A DNA stretch of 64,000 nucleotides, from positions 62,001 through 126,000 of the forward strand of contig NZ_MVIM01000014.1 in assembly GCF_002086795.1 (NCBI RefSeq), given 5' to 3'. Numbering within the stretch: the first letter of the stretch is position 1; each line of letters opens with the position of its first letter. The DNA comes from Mycolicibacterium tusciae. GTDB taxonomy: Bacteria > Actinomycetota > Actinomycetes > Mycobacteriales > Mycobacteriaceae. A program made the translations under genes and the position numbers. The notes beneath the pieces are model-generated. The model did no database searches and was not told where the DNA came from. It saw only the letters and a list, made by a program, of their open reading frames with translations. This document shows positions 25,578 to 33,691 of the stretch, piece by piece.

Positions 25578-26524
25578 TGGCCGACTATTCGGAGTTCCAC
25601 GACGAGATGCGCTCGGTCGCAGGCGACCTGCTGGCCAAGGATCGCGCAGTGGACTGGCCGGTGCTCGTCGACGCGGGGTGGGTCGGGCTGGAGGTGCCCG
25701 AGGAGTTCGGCGGAGCGGGCGCGACGTTCGCTGAAACCGCGGTGGTGTGCCGAGAGATCGGCCGTGCGGCCAGCGCCAACAACTACTTGGGTAGCGCGGT
25801 CCTATCCGTCGGTGCCCTGAACGCATTGCAGCCCAGCGAGACTCGGGACCAACTGCTGACCGACATGGCATCAGGCCTGATACGGGTGGCCGTCGCAGTC
25901 GAATCGGACTTCGTGCCCGACGCCGTGGGCGCCGACCGCATCCTCGTGGTCACCGACGACGGCGTCGCTGTCACCGCGCCGACCGTCACCGCGCGGCCGG
26001 TGCTCGATGAGACGCGCAGGCTGGGCACTATCACGAGTGCCGGCACCGCCGAGGTGCTGCGGTTCGACGGGGACCACGCTGCTGCGGTGCGCGGGCTACG
26101 CGATCGCGCCGCGGTCGCCGTCGCCTGCGACAGCCTGGGCATCTCGGAAGCGATGCTGGACGCGACCGTGGGCTATGCGAAGGTCCGCGAGCAGTTCGGC
26201 AGGCCCATCGGCTCGTTCCAGGCCGTCAAGCACGCCTGCGCCGACATGCTCGTCACCATCTCGGTCTCGCGCCAGCTCGTCGGCGCCGCGGTGCAAGCCG
26301 TTGTCGACGACCGACCGGACGCCGATGTGGCCGCCGCGATGGCCAAGTCGTACGCCTGCGGATCGGCCGTCGACATCGCGGGCAAGGCCATGCAGCTGCA
26401 CGGCGGCATCGGTTACACGTGGGAGAGCGGAATCCACGTGTACCTCAAACGGGCCGCTCTCAACCGTTCACTATTCGGCTCGCCGGCAGCGCATCGAAAA
26501 TACTTAGCGCAACGCTATCTATAA
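25577..26524 (+). CDS. Acyl-CoA dehydrogenase-like, small subunit of pair 2
   Basis: 315 aa from ATG 25577 (TGATG overlap with the large subunit). It has a short N-terminal domain, then YAKVREQFGRPIGSFQAVKH and MQLHGGIGYTWE. Size and position match the minor subunit of heteromeric acyl-CoA dehydrogenases. Two such pairs in one operon parallel the cholesterol side-chain genes, but neither pair is recognisable as a specific Chs protein from sequence alone. Confidence 0.87.
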   Translation: MADYSEFHDEMRSVAGDLLAKDRAVDWPVLVDAGWVGLEVPEEFGGAGATFAETAVVCREIGRAASANNYLGSAVLSVGALNALQPSETRDQLLTDMASGLIRVAVAVESDFVPDAVGADRILVVTDDGVAVTAPTVTARPVLDETRRLGTITSAGTAEVLRFDGDHAAAVRGLRDRAAVAVACDSLGISEAMLDATVGYAKVREQFGRPIGSFQAVKHACADMLVTISVSRQLVGAAVQAVVDDRPDADVAAAMAKSYACGSAVDIAGKAMQLHGGIGYTWESGIHVYLKRAALNRSLFGSPAAHRKYLAQRYL

Positions 26525-26543
26525 CGGAATCAAGGAGTTTCAC

Positions 26544-28256
26544 ATGGGTGTACCCGTCTACAAACGCATTCTCGATCTGCTCGAGGCCGAGGGCGTCAAC
26601 ACACTGTTCGGCATCCCGGATCCCAACTTCGTGCACATGTTCTCCGAGGCCGACGCACGCGGATGGTCGGTCGTCGCGCCTCACCACGAGTTGAGCGCCG
26701 GCTTCATGGCGGAGGCGGCGTCGCGGATGACCGGCAAGCCCGGCCTCTGTATCGGCACGCTCGGTCCGGGTATGGCGAACATCGCGGGCGCCATCCAGTG
26801 CGCCTTGGTGGAGAACTCGCCGGTGATCTTCCTTGGTGGCCAGCGCGCCCGCGTCACCGAACGTCGCGTGCGCCGCGGCCGTATCCAATTCGTCCAGCAG
26901 GAACCGCTTTTCGCGAACTCCGTCAAGTACAGCAGCTCGATCGAGTACGCCGACCAGACCGACGAGATCATCCGCGAGGCCATCCGTCGCTCGATGTCCG
27001 GAACGCCCGGTCCGTCGTACATCGAGTTCCCTTCGCACGTCATACTCGAAGAGCTCGACGTCCCGGAACCCCTGCCGCCCAACCGGTATCGCCTCGTCAA
27101 CCAGGGGGCGGGCGCACCTGAGATCGCAGCGGCTGCCAAGCTGATCCGCGAGGCGAAAAGCCCGGTCCTGTTGGTGGGCCACGGCGTGCACACGTCGCGC
27201 ACCCAGCAGGAGGTCAAAGAGCTGGCGGAGCTGATGAACTGTCCCGTCATCCAGACCTCCGGTGGCACGTCGTACATCCCGGGACTGCAGGACCGAACCT
27301 TCCCCTACTTGTTCTCTCCGGCCGCCAACGAGGCCGTCGAGGAATCCGACCTATGCGTCGCGCTGGGGACCGAACTCGGTGAGCCCATGCACTACGGCCG
27401 GACCCAGCACTGGGCCGGCAACGACGCCAATCGCAAATGGGTTTACGTCGAACAGGATCCGGCAGCCATCGGCGTCAATCGTCAGTTCGACGTGCCGCTG
27501 GTCGGCGATCTGCGCGGTATCGTGCCGCAGCTCGTCGAGGCGCTGAAGGACACCCCGCGTGCCCCGTCGGCGAACCTCGACAAGCTCGTCAAAGCCGATG
27601 CCGAGGAACTCGCGCAGCTGGCCGAGAGCGCACCATCGGGACGCTCGCCGATTCACCCGGCGCGCTACGTCGTCGAGGCCACCAAGGCGTTCAACGAACT
27701 CGAAGACGGCATCATGGTCCGCGATGGCGGCGCGACGGTGATCTTCCAGTGGACGTACTCGCAGTCCAAGCCGCGCGACGTGATCTGGAATCAGAACTTC
27801 GGCCATCTCGGCACTGGACTGCCATACGCGGTGGGGGCTTCGGTGGCCGAGGGACGCAAGCGTCCGGTGATGCTGCTGACAAGCGATTCCGCGTTCCTCT
27901 TCCACATCGCCGAACTCGAGACCGCCGCGCGAGAGGGTCTTCCCCTGGTCTGCGTCGTGGGCGTCGATCATCAGTGGGGCCTGGAGGTCGGCGTGTACAA
28001 GCGCACGTTCTCCCAGCCGTCTCCGCAGCCCGGTGTGCACTGGAGTAAGGACGTCCGGATGGACAAGATCGCCGAGGGTTTCGGCTGTCACGGCGAGTAC
28101 GTGGAGAAGGAGGACGAGATCGGTCCGGCCATCGCCCGCGCCTACGCCAGCGGCAAAGTCGGTGTGGTGCACGTGTGTATCGATCCGAAGGCCAACTCCG
28201 AGGAGATGCCGAAGTACGACCGATTCCGGACCTGGTATGCAGAAGGCACCCAGTAA
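26544..28256 (+). CDS. Thiamine diphosphate-dependent enzyme (acetolactate synthase superfamily)
   Basis: 570 aa from ATG 26544 with AAGGAG upstream. The three-domain layout is seen: N-terminal PYR domain with the cofactor-activating Glu in PHHELSAGFMAEA, central domain, and C-terminal PP domain. The ThDP/Mg motif is altered: the usual G-D-G is SDS (in LTSDSAFLF), and the later Asn is replaced in GVDHQWG. The helix AELETAAREGLPLV is otherwise standard. It could be a 2-oxoacid decarboxylase, carboligase or acyl-CoA lyase (oxalyl-CoA decarboxylase/HACL-like). The aldehyde dehydrogenase 19 bp downstream suggests that it releases an aldehyde. Confidence 0.85.
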   Translation: MGVPVYKRILDLLEAEGVNTLFGIPDPNFVHMFSEADARGWSVVAPHHELSAGFMAEAASRMTGKPGLCIGTLGPGMANIAGAIQCALVENSPVIFLGGQRARVTERRVRRGRIQFVQQEPLFANSVKYSSSIEYADQTDEIIREAIRRSMSGTPGPSYIEFPSHVILEELDVPEPLPPNRYRLVNQGAGAPEIAAAAKLIREAKSPVLLVGHGVHTSRTQQEVKELAELMNCPVIQTSGGTSYIPGLQDRTFPYLFSPAANEAVEESDLCVALGTELGEPMHYGRTQHWAGNDANRKWVYVEQDPAAIGVNRQFDVPLVGDLRGIVPQLVEALKDTPRAPSANLDKLVKADAEELAQLAESAPSGRSPIHPARYVVEATKAFNELEDGIMVRDGGATVIFQWTYSQSKPRDVIWNQNFGHLGTGLPYAVGASVAEGRKRPVMLLTSDSAFLFHIAELETAAREGLPLVCVVGVDHQWGLEVGVYKRTFSQPSPQPGVHWSKDVRMDKIAEGFGCHGEYVEKEDEIGPAIARAYASGKVGVVHVCIDPKANSEEMPKYDRFRTWYAEGTQ

Positions 28257-28275
28257 CAGCCTGCGTTAGGGAAGA

Positions 28276-29709
28276 GTGCAAGACATGCGCGAATATCTGA
28301 AGTTCTACATCGACGGCAAGTGGGTCGACCCGGTCGAGCCGAAGACGCTGGACGTCGACAACCCGACCACCGAGCAGGTGTCGGGCAAGATCGCGATCGG
28401 CGGGGCCGCCGACGTCGACAATGCGGTGAAAGCCGCGAGAAAAGCGTTCGCCACCTGGTCGGTGAGCAGTCGCGAAGAGCGCCTCGATCTGTTGCAGGCG
28501 ATCCTGGCCGAGTATCAGAAGCGTTCCGCGGATCTCGGTGAGGCGGTGTCCGAGGAGATGGGCGCGCCGCCGTCGCTGGGCTCGGGCACGCAGGTCTACC
28601 TCGGTCTCGGACACCTCAACGGTGCCATCGACGCGCTGAAGAATTTCGAGTTCGAAGTCCCACGCGGTGCGGCGATGATCTTCAAGGAGCCGATCGGGGT
28701 GTGCGGTCTGATCACCCCGTGGAACTGGCCCATCAACCAGATCGCCTGCAAGGTGTTCCCGGCGCTGGCCACCGGCTGCACGATGGTGCTCAAGCCGTCG
28801 GAGGTCGCACCGTACTCCGGGCAGATCTTCACCGAGATCATGGACGCCGCCGGCACGCCCGCCGGTGTGTACAACATGGTCTTCGGCGAAGGCGCAGGAG
28901 TCGGTGCCGCTCTGTCCAGCCACCCGGATATCGACATGGTGTCCTTCACCGGCTCGACGCGGGCCGGCATCGACGTCGCCCGCAACGCCGCGGCGACGGT
29001 GAAGCGGGTGACCCAGGAACTCGGCGGCAAGAGCCCGAACATCGTGCTCGACGACGACAACCTGGCGCAGAACGTCGCGGCCGGTGTGGCTGCGATGATG
29101 CCGAACTCGGGTCAGAGCTGTAACGCGCCGTCGCGCATGTTGGTGCCGAAGTCCCGCAAGGACGAAGTCATCGCGGCGGCGAAGGCGGCCGCCGAGCAGG
29201 TCAAGGTCGGTGACCTAGAGGACAAGTCGGCGATCGGGCCCGTGGCGTCCAAAGCCCAGTTCGACAAGATCCAGGGCCTGATCCAGAAGGGCATCGAGGA
29301 GGGCGCGACGGTCGTCGCCGGTGGCCCCGGTCGGCCTGAGGGCCTGGACACCGGCTATTACGTCCGGCCGACGGTGTTCGCCGACGTCACCAACGACATG
29401 ACGATCGCGCGCGAGGAGATCTTCGGGCCGGTGTTGTGCATCCTCGAATACGACGACATCGATCAGGCGATCGAGATCGCCAACGACACCGAGTACGGGT
29501 TGGCGGGTTACGTCTCGGCTGCGGACATCGAGGCGGCGCGTGCGGTGGCACGCCGGATCCGGGCCGGGCAGGTCGCGATCAACCACGCGTTCGACCTGAA
29601 CACGCCGTTCGGTGGCTACAAGCGCAGCGGCAACGGTCGTGAATGGAGCGAGTTCGGCTTCGACGAGTACCTCGAGATCAAGGGCGCTCTGGGCTATTCA
29701 CCGGCCTAG
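28276..29709 (+). CDS. Aldehyde dehydrogenase (NAD(P)+)
   Basis: 477 aa from GTG 28276 (ATG 28285 also possible). Catalytic Glu is in QELGGKSPNIVL and catalytic Cys in NSGQSCNAPSR. The N-x-x motif near WNWPINQ and the EEIFGPV segment are standard. It oxidises an aldehyde to the acid, probably the product of the preceding ThDP enzyme. Last gene of the plus operon, followed by a strong hairpin. Confidence 0.93.
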   Translation: MQDMREYLKFYIDGKWVDPVEPKTLDVDNPTTEQVSGKIAIGGAADVDNAVKAARKAFATWSVSSREERLDLLQAILAEYQKRSADLGEAVSEEMGAPPSLGSGTQVYLGLGHLNGAIDALKNFEFEVPRGAAMIFKEPIGVCGLITPWNWPINQIACKVFPALATGCTMVLKPSEVAPYSGQIFTEIMDAAGTPAGVYNMVFGEGAGVGAALSSHPDIDMVSFTGSTRAGIDVARNAAATVKRVTQELGGKSPNIVLDDDNLAQNVAAGVAAMMPNSGQSCNAPSRMLVPKSRKDEVIAAAKAAAEQVKVGDLEDKSAIGPVASKAQFDKIQGLIQKGIEEGATVVAGGPGRPEGLDTGYYVRPTVFADVTNDMTIAREEIFGPVLCILEYDDIDQAIEIANDTEYGLAGYVSAADIEAARAVARRIRAGQVAINHAFDLNTPFGGYKRSGNGREWSEFGFDEYLEIKGALGYSPA

Positions 29710-29718
29710 GGTTTGCGG

Positions 29719-29764
29719 ATTCGGCGCGCTGACCGCCCCATCGGGTGCTGTGAGCGCGCCGAAT
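29719..29764. terminator. Bidirectional terminator-like hairpin
   Basis: Perfect 12-bp arms ATTCGGCGCGCT (29719-29730) and AGCGCGCCGAAT (29753-29764), 22-nt loop, no U-tract. It fills the gap between the convergent aldehyde dehydrogenase and the gene at 29765, so it may end both transcripts. Shares its stem and the following GAC with the hairpin at 17381. Confidence 0.65.
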
Positions 29765-30088
29765 TCACTCGATTTTGAGCAACGGCCGCAGATCGTCCAG
29801 GCGGTCGAAGAGGTGCCAGATGTAGGACGACGACCCGTTCTCCCGGTGTGCGTGCAGATCGGCGAGCTCAGGGTCGTCGCAGTAACTGTCGAACGCGGAA
29901 CGTGAGTCCCACTCGACGAGGATCAGCACCTTGCGCGGTTCGATGTCGCCGAGGATCGCGTCGTTGAACTGCCCGAGCGCGACGACGCGGCCGCCGTGCT
30001 TGGCGACCTCTTGGGGAGAGCGTTTCGAGTACGCGAGGTACTCATCGCGGTCTGCGATATCGAAGAGGTTCAGCGCGTATATCGTCAC
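29765..30088 (-). CDS. Small alpha/beta-barrel protein (DUF1330/NIPSNAP-like)
   Basis: 107 aa from GTG 30088. The pattern of TIYALNLFDI, a central GRVVALGQF and VLILVEWDSRSAFDSYCDD fits the dimeric ferredoxin-like fold of DUF1330. An upstream in-frame start would extend into the divergent gene, so GTG 30088 is preferred. No catalytic residues can be assigned. It starts only 4 bp away from the divergent amidohydrolase start. Confidence 0.72.
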   Translation of the reverse strand: MTIYALNLFDIADRDEYLAYSKRSPQEVAKHGGRVVALGQFNDAILGDIEPRKVLILVEWDSRSAFDSYCDDPELADLHAHRENGSSSYIWHLFDRLDDLRPLLKIE

Positions 30089-30092
30089 GAGG

Positions 30093-30992
30093 GTGACCGT
30101 ACAGGGCGAAAAGTACGAATATGCGATCGATTTCGACAAGGTCGCGGCCATCGATATTCACACCCACGTCGAGGTCGACGCGCACGGCCACAAGGCGTAC
30201 GACGACGCGCTGGTCCACGCGGTCGGCAAGTACTTCAAACGTGGACCCGGCGCGCTGTCGAGCGTCGATGCGCTGGCCGACGAGTACCGGCGGCACAACA
30301 CCGCGGCGGTCGTCTTCACCATCGACGCGCGCACCGGAATGCGACATACGCCGAACTCGATCGAAGACCTCATCGCGGGCGCGGTGCGCAACAACGACGT
30401 GCTGATCCCGTTCGGCAGCGTCGACCCGTGGCATGAGCGCCGCGCGGTGCATCGCGTCCACGAACTCGTCCGCGACTACGGGGTGAAGGGCTTCAAATTC
30501 CACCCGAGCATGCAGGCCTTCGAGCCGAACAACCGCAAGTTCTACCCGATCTACGAGGCGATCGCCGAGGCCGGCGTGCCCGCGCTGTTTCACACCGGGC
30601 AGACGGGAATGGGCGCGGGACTGCCCGGCGGGCACCGCATCAAACTGCGGTACTCGGATCCGATGCTGCTGGACGACGTCGCCGCCGATTTCCCGGAGAT
30701 GACGATCGTGATGGCGCACCCTGCGGTGCCCTGGGTCGACTCGCAGATCGCGATCGCCACGCACAAGACCAATGTCTACATCGATCTGTCGGGCTGGTCG
30801 CCGAAGTACTTTCCGCCGCAACTGGTACGCGCCGCGAGCCGGCAACTGCGGACGAAGGTGCTGTTCGGAACGGACTATCCGTACATCCAGTTGGACCGCT
30901 GGCGTAGGGATTTCGAGGAGCTCGATGTCGATCCGGCGGTGGTGTCGCTGATCTACAAAGAAAACGCACTACGAGTGCTGGGCATTCGATGA
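30093..30992 (+). CDS. Amidohydrolase_2 family metal-dependent hydrolase/decarboxylase
   Basis: 299 aa from GTG 30093. Metal ligands are visible: DIHTHVEVDAHG (His-x-His), FHTGQTG, HPAVPW and Asp in GTDYPY. The family includes the ACMSD-type nonoxidative decarboxylases and ring hydrolases. It lies just past the catabolic operon and may act on one of its intermediates. If the start is right, the promoter must lie inside the divergent DUF1330-like gene, or the mRNA is leaderless. Confidence 0.85.
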   Translation: MTVQGEKYEYAIDFDKVAAIDIHTHVEVDAHGHKAYDDALVHAVGKYFKRGPGALSSVDALADEYRRHNTAAVVFTIDARTGMRHTPNSIEDLIAGAVRNNDVLIPFGSVDPWHERRAVHRVHELVRDYGVKGFKFHPSMQAFEPNNRKFYPIYEAIAEAGVPALFHTGQTGMGAGLPGGHRIKLRYSDPMLLDDVAADFPEMTIVMAHPAVPWVDSQIAIATHKTNVYIDLSGWSPKYFPPQLVRAASRQLRTKVLFGTDYPYIQLDRWRRDFEELDVDPAVVSLIYKENALRVLGIR

Positions 30993-31028
30993 GTTTCTGA
31001 CGGGGCGGACTTCAACCTCTCGTGCTGA

Positions 31029-31685
31029 CTAGGCGATCTTCAGCGAATCAGCGCCGCCGACGTACACGATTCCGGATGGGTTCGGGGTGCTGGCGGCGTT
31101 TGCGATCGCAGCGGCGAACGCCGCGTCGGCGCTGTCACCGGAAACCACCGTGAAATGCACTCCGGCGCGGCGGAATTCCGAACGCAACGCATACAACGCG
31201 GTTTCGCCGGCCCACTTGCTCGCGGCAACGGCGGTCTGCCCCTTGGGCACCGCCCGATGGGGGAAGAAGTGGGCCGCGTGGCTCGTGACGAACACGATGC
31301 GTCCACCGGCCGGCATCAGCGGCACGGTCTTCAGCGCGATGCGGCGCTGTGCATCGCGGTTGAGACGTTTCGCGTTTCCGAGATCATCGCCCGCCTCGGG
31401 ACCGACGGATGCGTTGAGGATGGCGGCGTCCAGACGACCGAAGCGATGCGAGATGGTGTCGATCATCGCCGCGCACTCGGCCTCGTCTGAGATGTCGGCA
31501 CGTAGCGTCGATGCGTGGCCACCCGCGTCACGGATGGCTTGGGCGATGGATTCGGCTCGCTCGGCTCGCCTGCGGAAGTTCACCACGACATGGGTGTCGG
31601 GGCTGGCGAGTTGTCGGGCGATCTCCGCGCCGATACCCCGCGATCCGCCGGTGACCAGGACGATCCGTGCAGGTGCGTGTTGCAT
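31029..31685 (-). CDS. SDR-like protein lacking the catalytic tyrosine
   Basis: 218 aa from ATG 31685 with GGAAGG upstream; longer in-frame starts run into the transposon end and are unlikely. The cofactor loop GGSRGIGAE is intact, but the Tyr-x3-Lys site reads VAASK, so the Tyr is Val. Known SDRs without this Tyr usually lose dehydrogenase activity. Last gene before the Tn7-like element, whose left end lies in its upstream region, so insertion may have separated it from its promoter. Confidence 0.8.
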   Translation of the reverse strand: MQHAPARIVLVTGGSRGIGAEIARQLASPDTHVVVNFRRRAERAESIAQAIRDAGGHASTLRADISDEAECAAMIDTISHRFGRLDAAILNASVGPEAGDDLGNAKRLNRDAQRRIALKTVPLMPAGGRIVFVTSHAAHFFPHRAVPKGQTAVAASKWAGETALYALRSEFRRAGVHFTVVSGDSADAAFAAAIANAASTPNPSGIVYVGGADSLKIA

Positions 31686-31817
31686 GTCGGCTTCCTTCCA
31701 TGGCTGCGTGTGCCCGAACGCCCACGGTACACCAATTCTTAAGAAAAATAAGGCTTCCATAAGGTCACAATAAGGCTGCAGTCGCGCTGCTTTCTCGTAA
31801 TACGATGTCGAGATGCA

Positions 31818-31830
31818 GGAAAGATTGACA
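31818..31830 (+). repeat. Left-end repeat 1 of the Tn7-like element (candidate TnsB site)
   Basis: GGAAAGATTGACA, repeated exactly at 32020. Tn7-like elements carry several TnsB-binding repeats at each end. A TGT at 31808 stands 10 bases outside this repeat and could be the terminal TGT, but its partner ACA end was not found. Confidence 0.45.
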
Positions 31831-31985
31831 AGCGACTCCTAATGTTTGACTACACCCTCTAGTTTCACGGAGGGAAAACGTCTGAGGGCCTTGTCTTTGC
31901 AGATCAACGTGGTGATGCTAGTCCTATGGCCCTGGGCGGTGCCGAGTAGTAAGTGCGTGTTCGTCCCATGTTTGTCACCGCCGCC

Positions 31986-32001
31986 GCCCTACTAGTGGTG
32001 T
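31986..32001. promoter_or_regulatory. Operator copy 1, GCCCTACTAGTGGTGT
   Basis: Matches the first 11 bases of the perfect palindrome at 39500 and has a degenerate right arm. It lies 118 bp upstream of tniQ1, between the two left-end repeats, in the only possible promoter region of the tniQ1-tnsABC operon. Confidence 0.55.
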
Positions 32002-32019
32002 CTTCGCGGCGTGTTTGCC

Positions 32020-32032
32020 GGAAAGATTGACA
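32020..32032 (+). repeat. Left-end repeat 2 of the Tn7-like element (candidate TnsB site)
   Basis: Second exact GGAAAGATTGACA, same orientation, 202 bp inside the first. Followed by a GAGCGCG stretch where repeat 1 has AGCGACT, so similarity fades beyond the 13-mer. Confidence 0.45.
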
Positions 32033-32065
32033 GAGCGCGTCAGACGAATCCGCAATAATTGGGCC

Positions 32066-32077
32066 AATAGGCCTATT
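32066..32077. promoter_or_regulatory. Palindrome AATAGGCCTATT upstream of tniQ1
   Basis: Perfect 12-bp palindrome 41 bp before the tniQ1 start, in an AT-rich patch that may include the -10 region. Role unknown; could be a second regulator site. Confidence 0.3.
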
Positions 32078-32118
32078 AATCGAAACCCTCGTCGATCTCG
32101 ATCAACAGGATCTCGGCC

Positions 32119-33582
32119 GTGAGGGGCGCGGGGCAACCAACCAGCGGTGGCGACGGCGACCGCGCTACAGCGCCAGAGGACGACGATGGCTGGCTGCCGA
32201 GCAGGGTCAGACTGGTTAACGGTGAGTCCTTCGACTCGTTGTGTCGCCGCCTTGCCACCGCGAACGATTTGTCGGCGGCACAACTCCTGCGGGTGAGCGT
32301 GTCGGGGCGAAGCAGTCGATCGGATGCCGGTGGGTCAACAGTCGCCGTCGCCCGATGTTTGGGAGTTGACGAGAGGACGCTGCGAGCGGCGGCCTTCTTA
32401 GATTTCCCGACACTTGGGGCCGTGTGGCGGCTGCGAACGGCGGTGTGGGTGTGTCGGGGTTGTCAGTCGCGTGGTGTCGAGGAGGCGCTGCACGGGCTGA
32501 TGGTGCAGTTCTCGTGCCTACGGTGCGGGACGTACCTGGTGCGACAGCACGACGAGTTCGGTGCGGCGCCTTGGCCCGTCGCTCCGGCCGATCAGGCGAT
32601 TCAGCGAGAGATCCTTGGCGCGCTCACGGTCGGTGGTGGTCCCCGGTTGGACAACGCCATCCATCTCGGATTCGTTACGACTGACCGCCTCGTGTGGGGT
32701 GGGGGAGGGGTGCCCGAGACTCGGGCCCTGCTGTCGGTGTCGAAAGCAGCCGTGCTCGACTGTGTGCGCCAGCGCTCGGCGCTGCCCGAGCACCCTCGAA
32801 TCGTTGCCTTCATCCTGCGCCGCACATGGATTTTCGCCGCGTCGGAGGGCGTGACGAACATCGCCCAAGCGGCACTGGGCAGGGCGATGCCGCGTTCGGA
32901 CGACGTGCCCGGATATTTCGACCATCTGTCTGCGGATGAAGTAGCGCCAATGATGCGTGGAGCGCGATTCGCATCCACTCGAGATCTTTTGGATGCTGGC
33001 CTGCGTATCGGCGCGGTGGTGAGCGCGGGCGGGTTGCGTTCTGTCGATGTGCCATGGGACGTGCGGTATGCAGTCGACGACCTTGTCATCGACGATGCCG
33101 CATATCGGTGGCGCCTGTATGTCTGCCTGCAACTGCGGTACTGGCTCAAATCGCTGGAACTCGACGGACGCGCCGACCAGTTCGACGACCGCGTGATTGA
33201 TCCGTTGGTGCTGCGATCATCGCGCATCGTCGGGCGGCGAGCCGACACCGCCGCGATCTTCTTGGCCCATCTGGTGCAGCTTGTCGAAGACCTCACGACG
33301 CAATCCGCAGCACGCCACACGTCGGCGATCGTGCCTGACCTCGACGTGTCGACTTTGCGCGATTTGGCGCCGACGTTCGTGATCCGCACCCGCCGCCGAG
33401 CCGTGCGGATAGCGCGCTACTGGATCTGGCTCGACTTAGTGGCCGGCCAGGACGCGTATGGCCATCTACCGACGTGCTCACCTCGGGAAGTGCGGCTGTT
33501 CGAGGAGTTGGTGGGGGAGCGTGAGCGTGCAGCTCTCAGACGCCGCTGCCGCAGGGCATTGGGGCCGGCCTCAGACCGCTAG
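32119..33582 (+). CDS. tniQ: TniQ-family protein 1 (Tn7-like target selector)
   Basis: 487 aa from GTG 32119. The N-terminal GESFDSLCRRLATANDL helix is the TniQ start signature. A zinc-binding pair CRGC and CLRC (about residues 115-135) follows. The C-terminal ~300 residues are unrecognised, as in TnsD-type selectors. TniQ/TnsD proteins bind the target and recruit TnsC. It heads the operon, 109 bp before tnsA. It is only distantly similar to the second TniQ at 37655-39418. Confidence 0.85.
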   Translation: MRGAGQPTSGGDGDRATAPEDDDGWLPSRVRLVNGESFDSLCRRLATANDLSAAQLLRVSVSGRSSRSDAGGSTVAVARCLGVDERTLRAAAFLDFPTLGAVWRLRTAVWVCRGCQSRGVEEALHGLMVQFSCLRCGTYLVRQHDEFGAAPWPVAPADQAIQREILGALTVGGGPRLDNAIHLGFVTTDRLVWGGGGVPETRALLSVSKAAVLDCVRQRSALPEHPRIVAFILRRTWIFAASEGVTNIAQAALGRAMPRSDDVPGYFDHLSADEVAPMMRGARFASTRDLLDAGLRIGAVVSAGGLRSVDVPWDVRYAVDDLVIDDAAYRWRLYVCLQLRYWLKSLELDGRADQFDDRVIDPLVLRSSRIVGRRADTAAIFLAHLVQLVEDLTTQSAARHTSAIVPDLDVSTLRDLAPTFVIRTRRRAVRIARYWIWLDLVAGQDAYGHLPTCSPREVRLFEELVGERERAALRRRCRRALGPASDR

Positions 33583-33691
33583 CTGTGGATGCTGAAACGG
33601 TCTAGCGTGACGTAGGTCACATTCGTATCCGGGGCGTCTGCAGCCTTGCTTTCGGCGTCGACCCCCGGAGGGCATCACGGAGCGGCGAATC

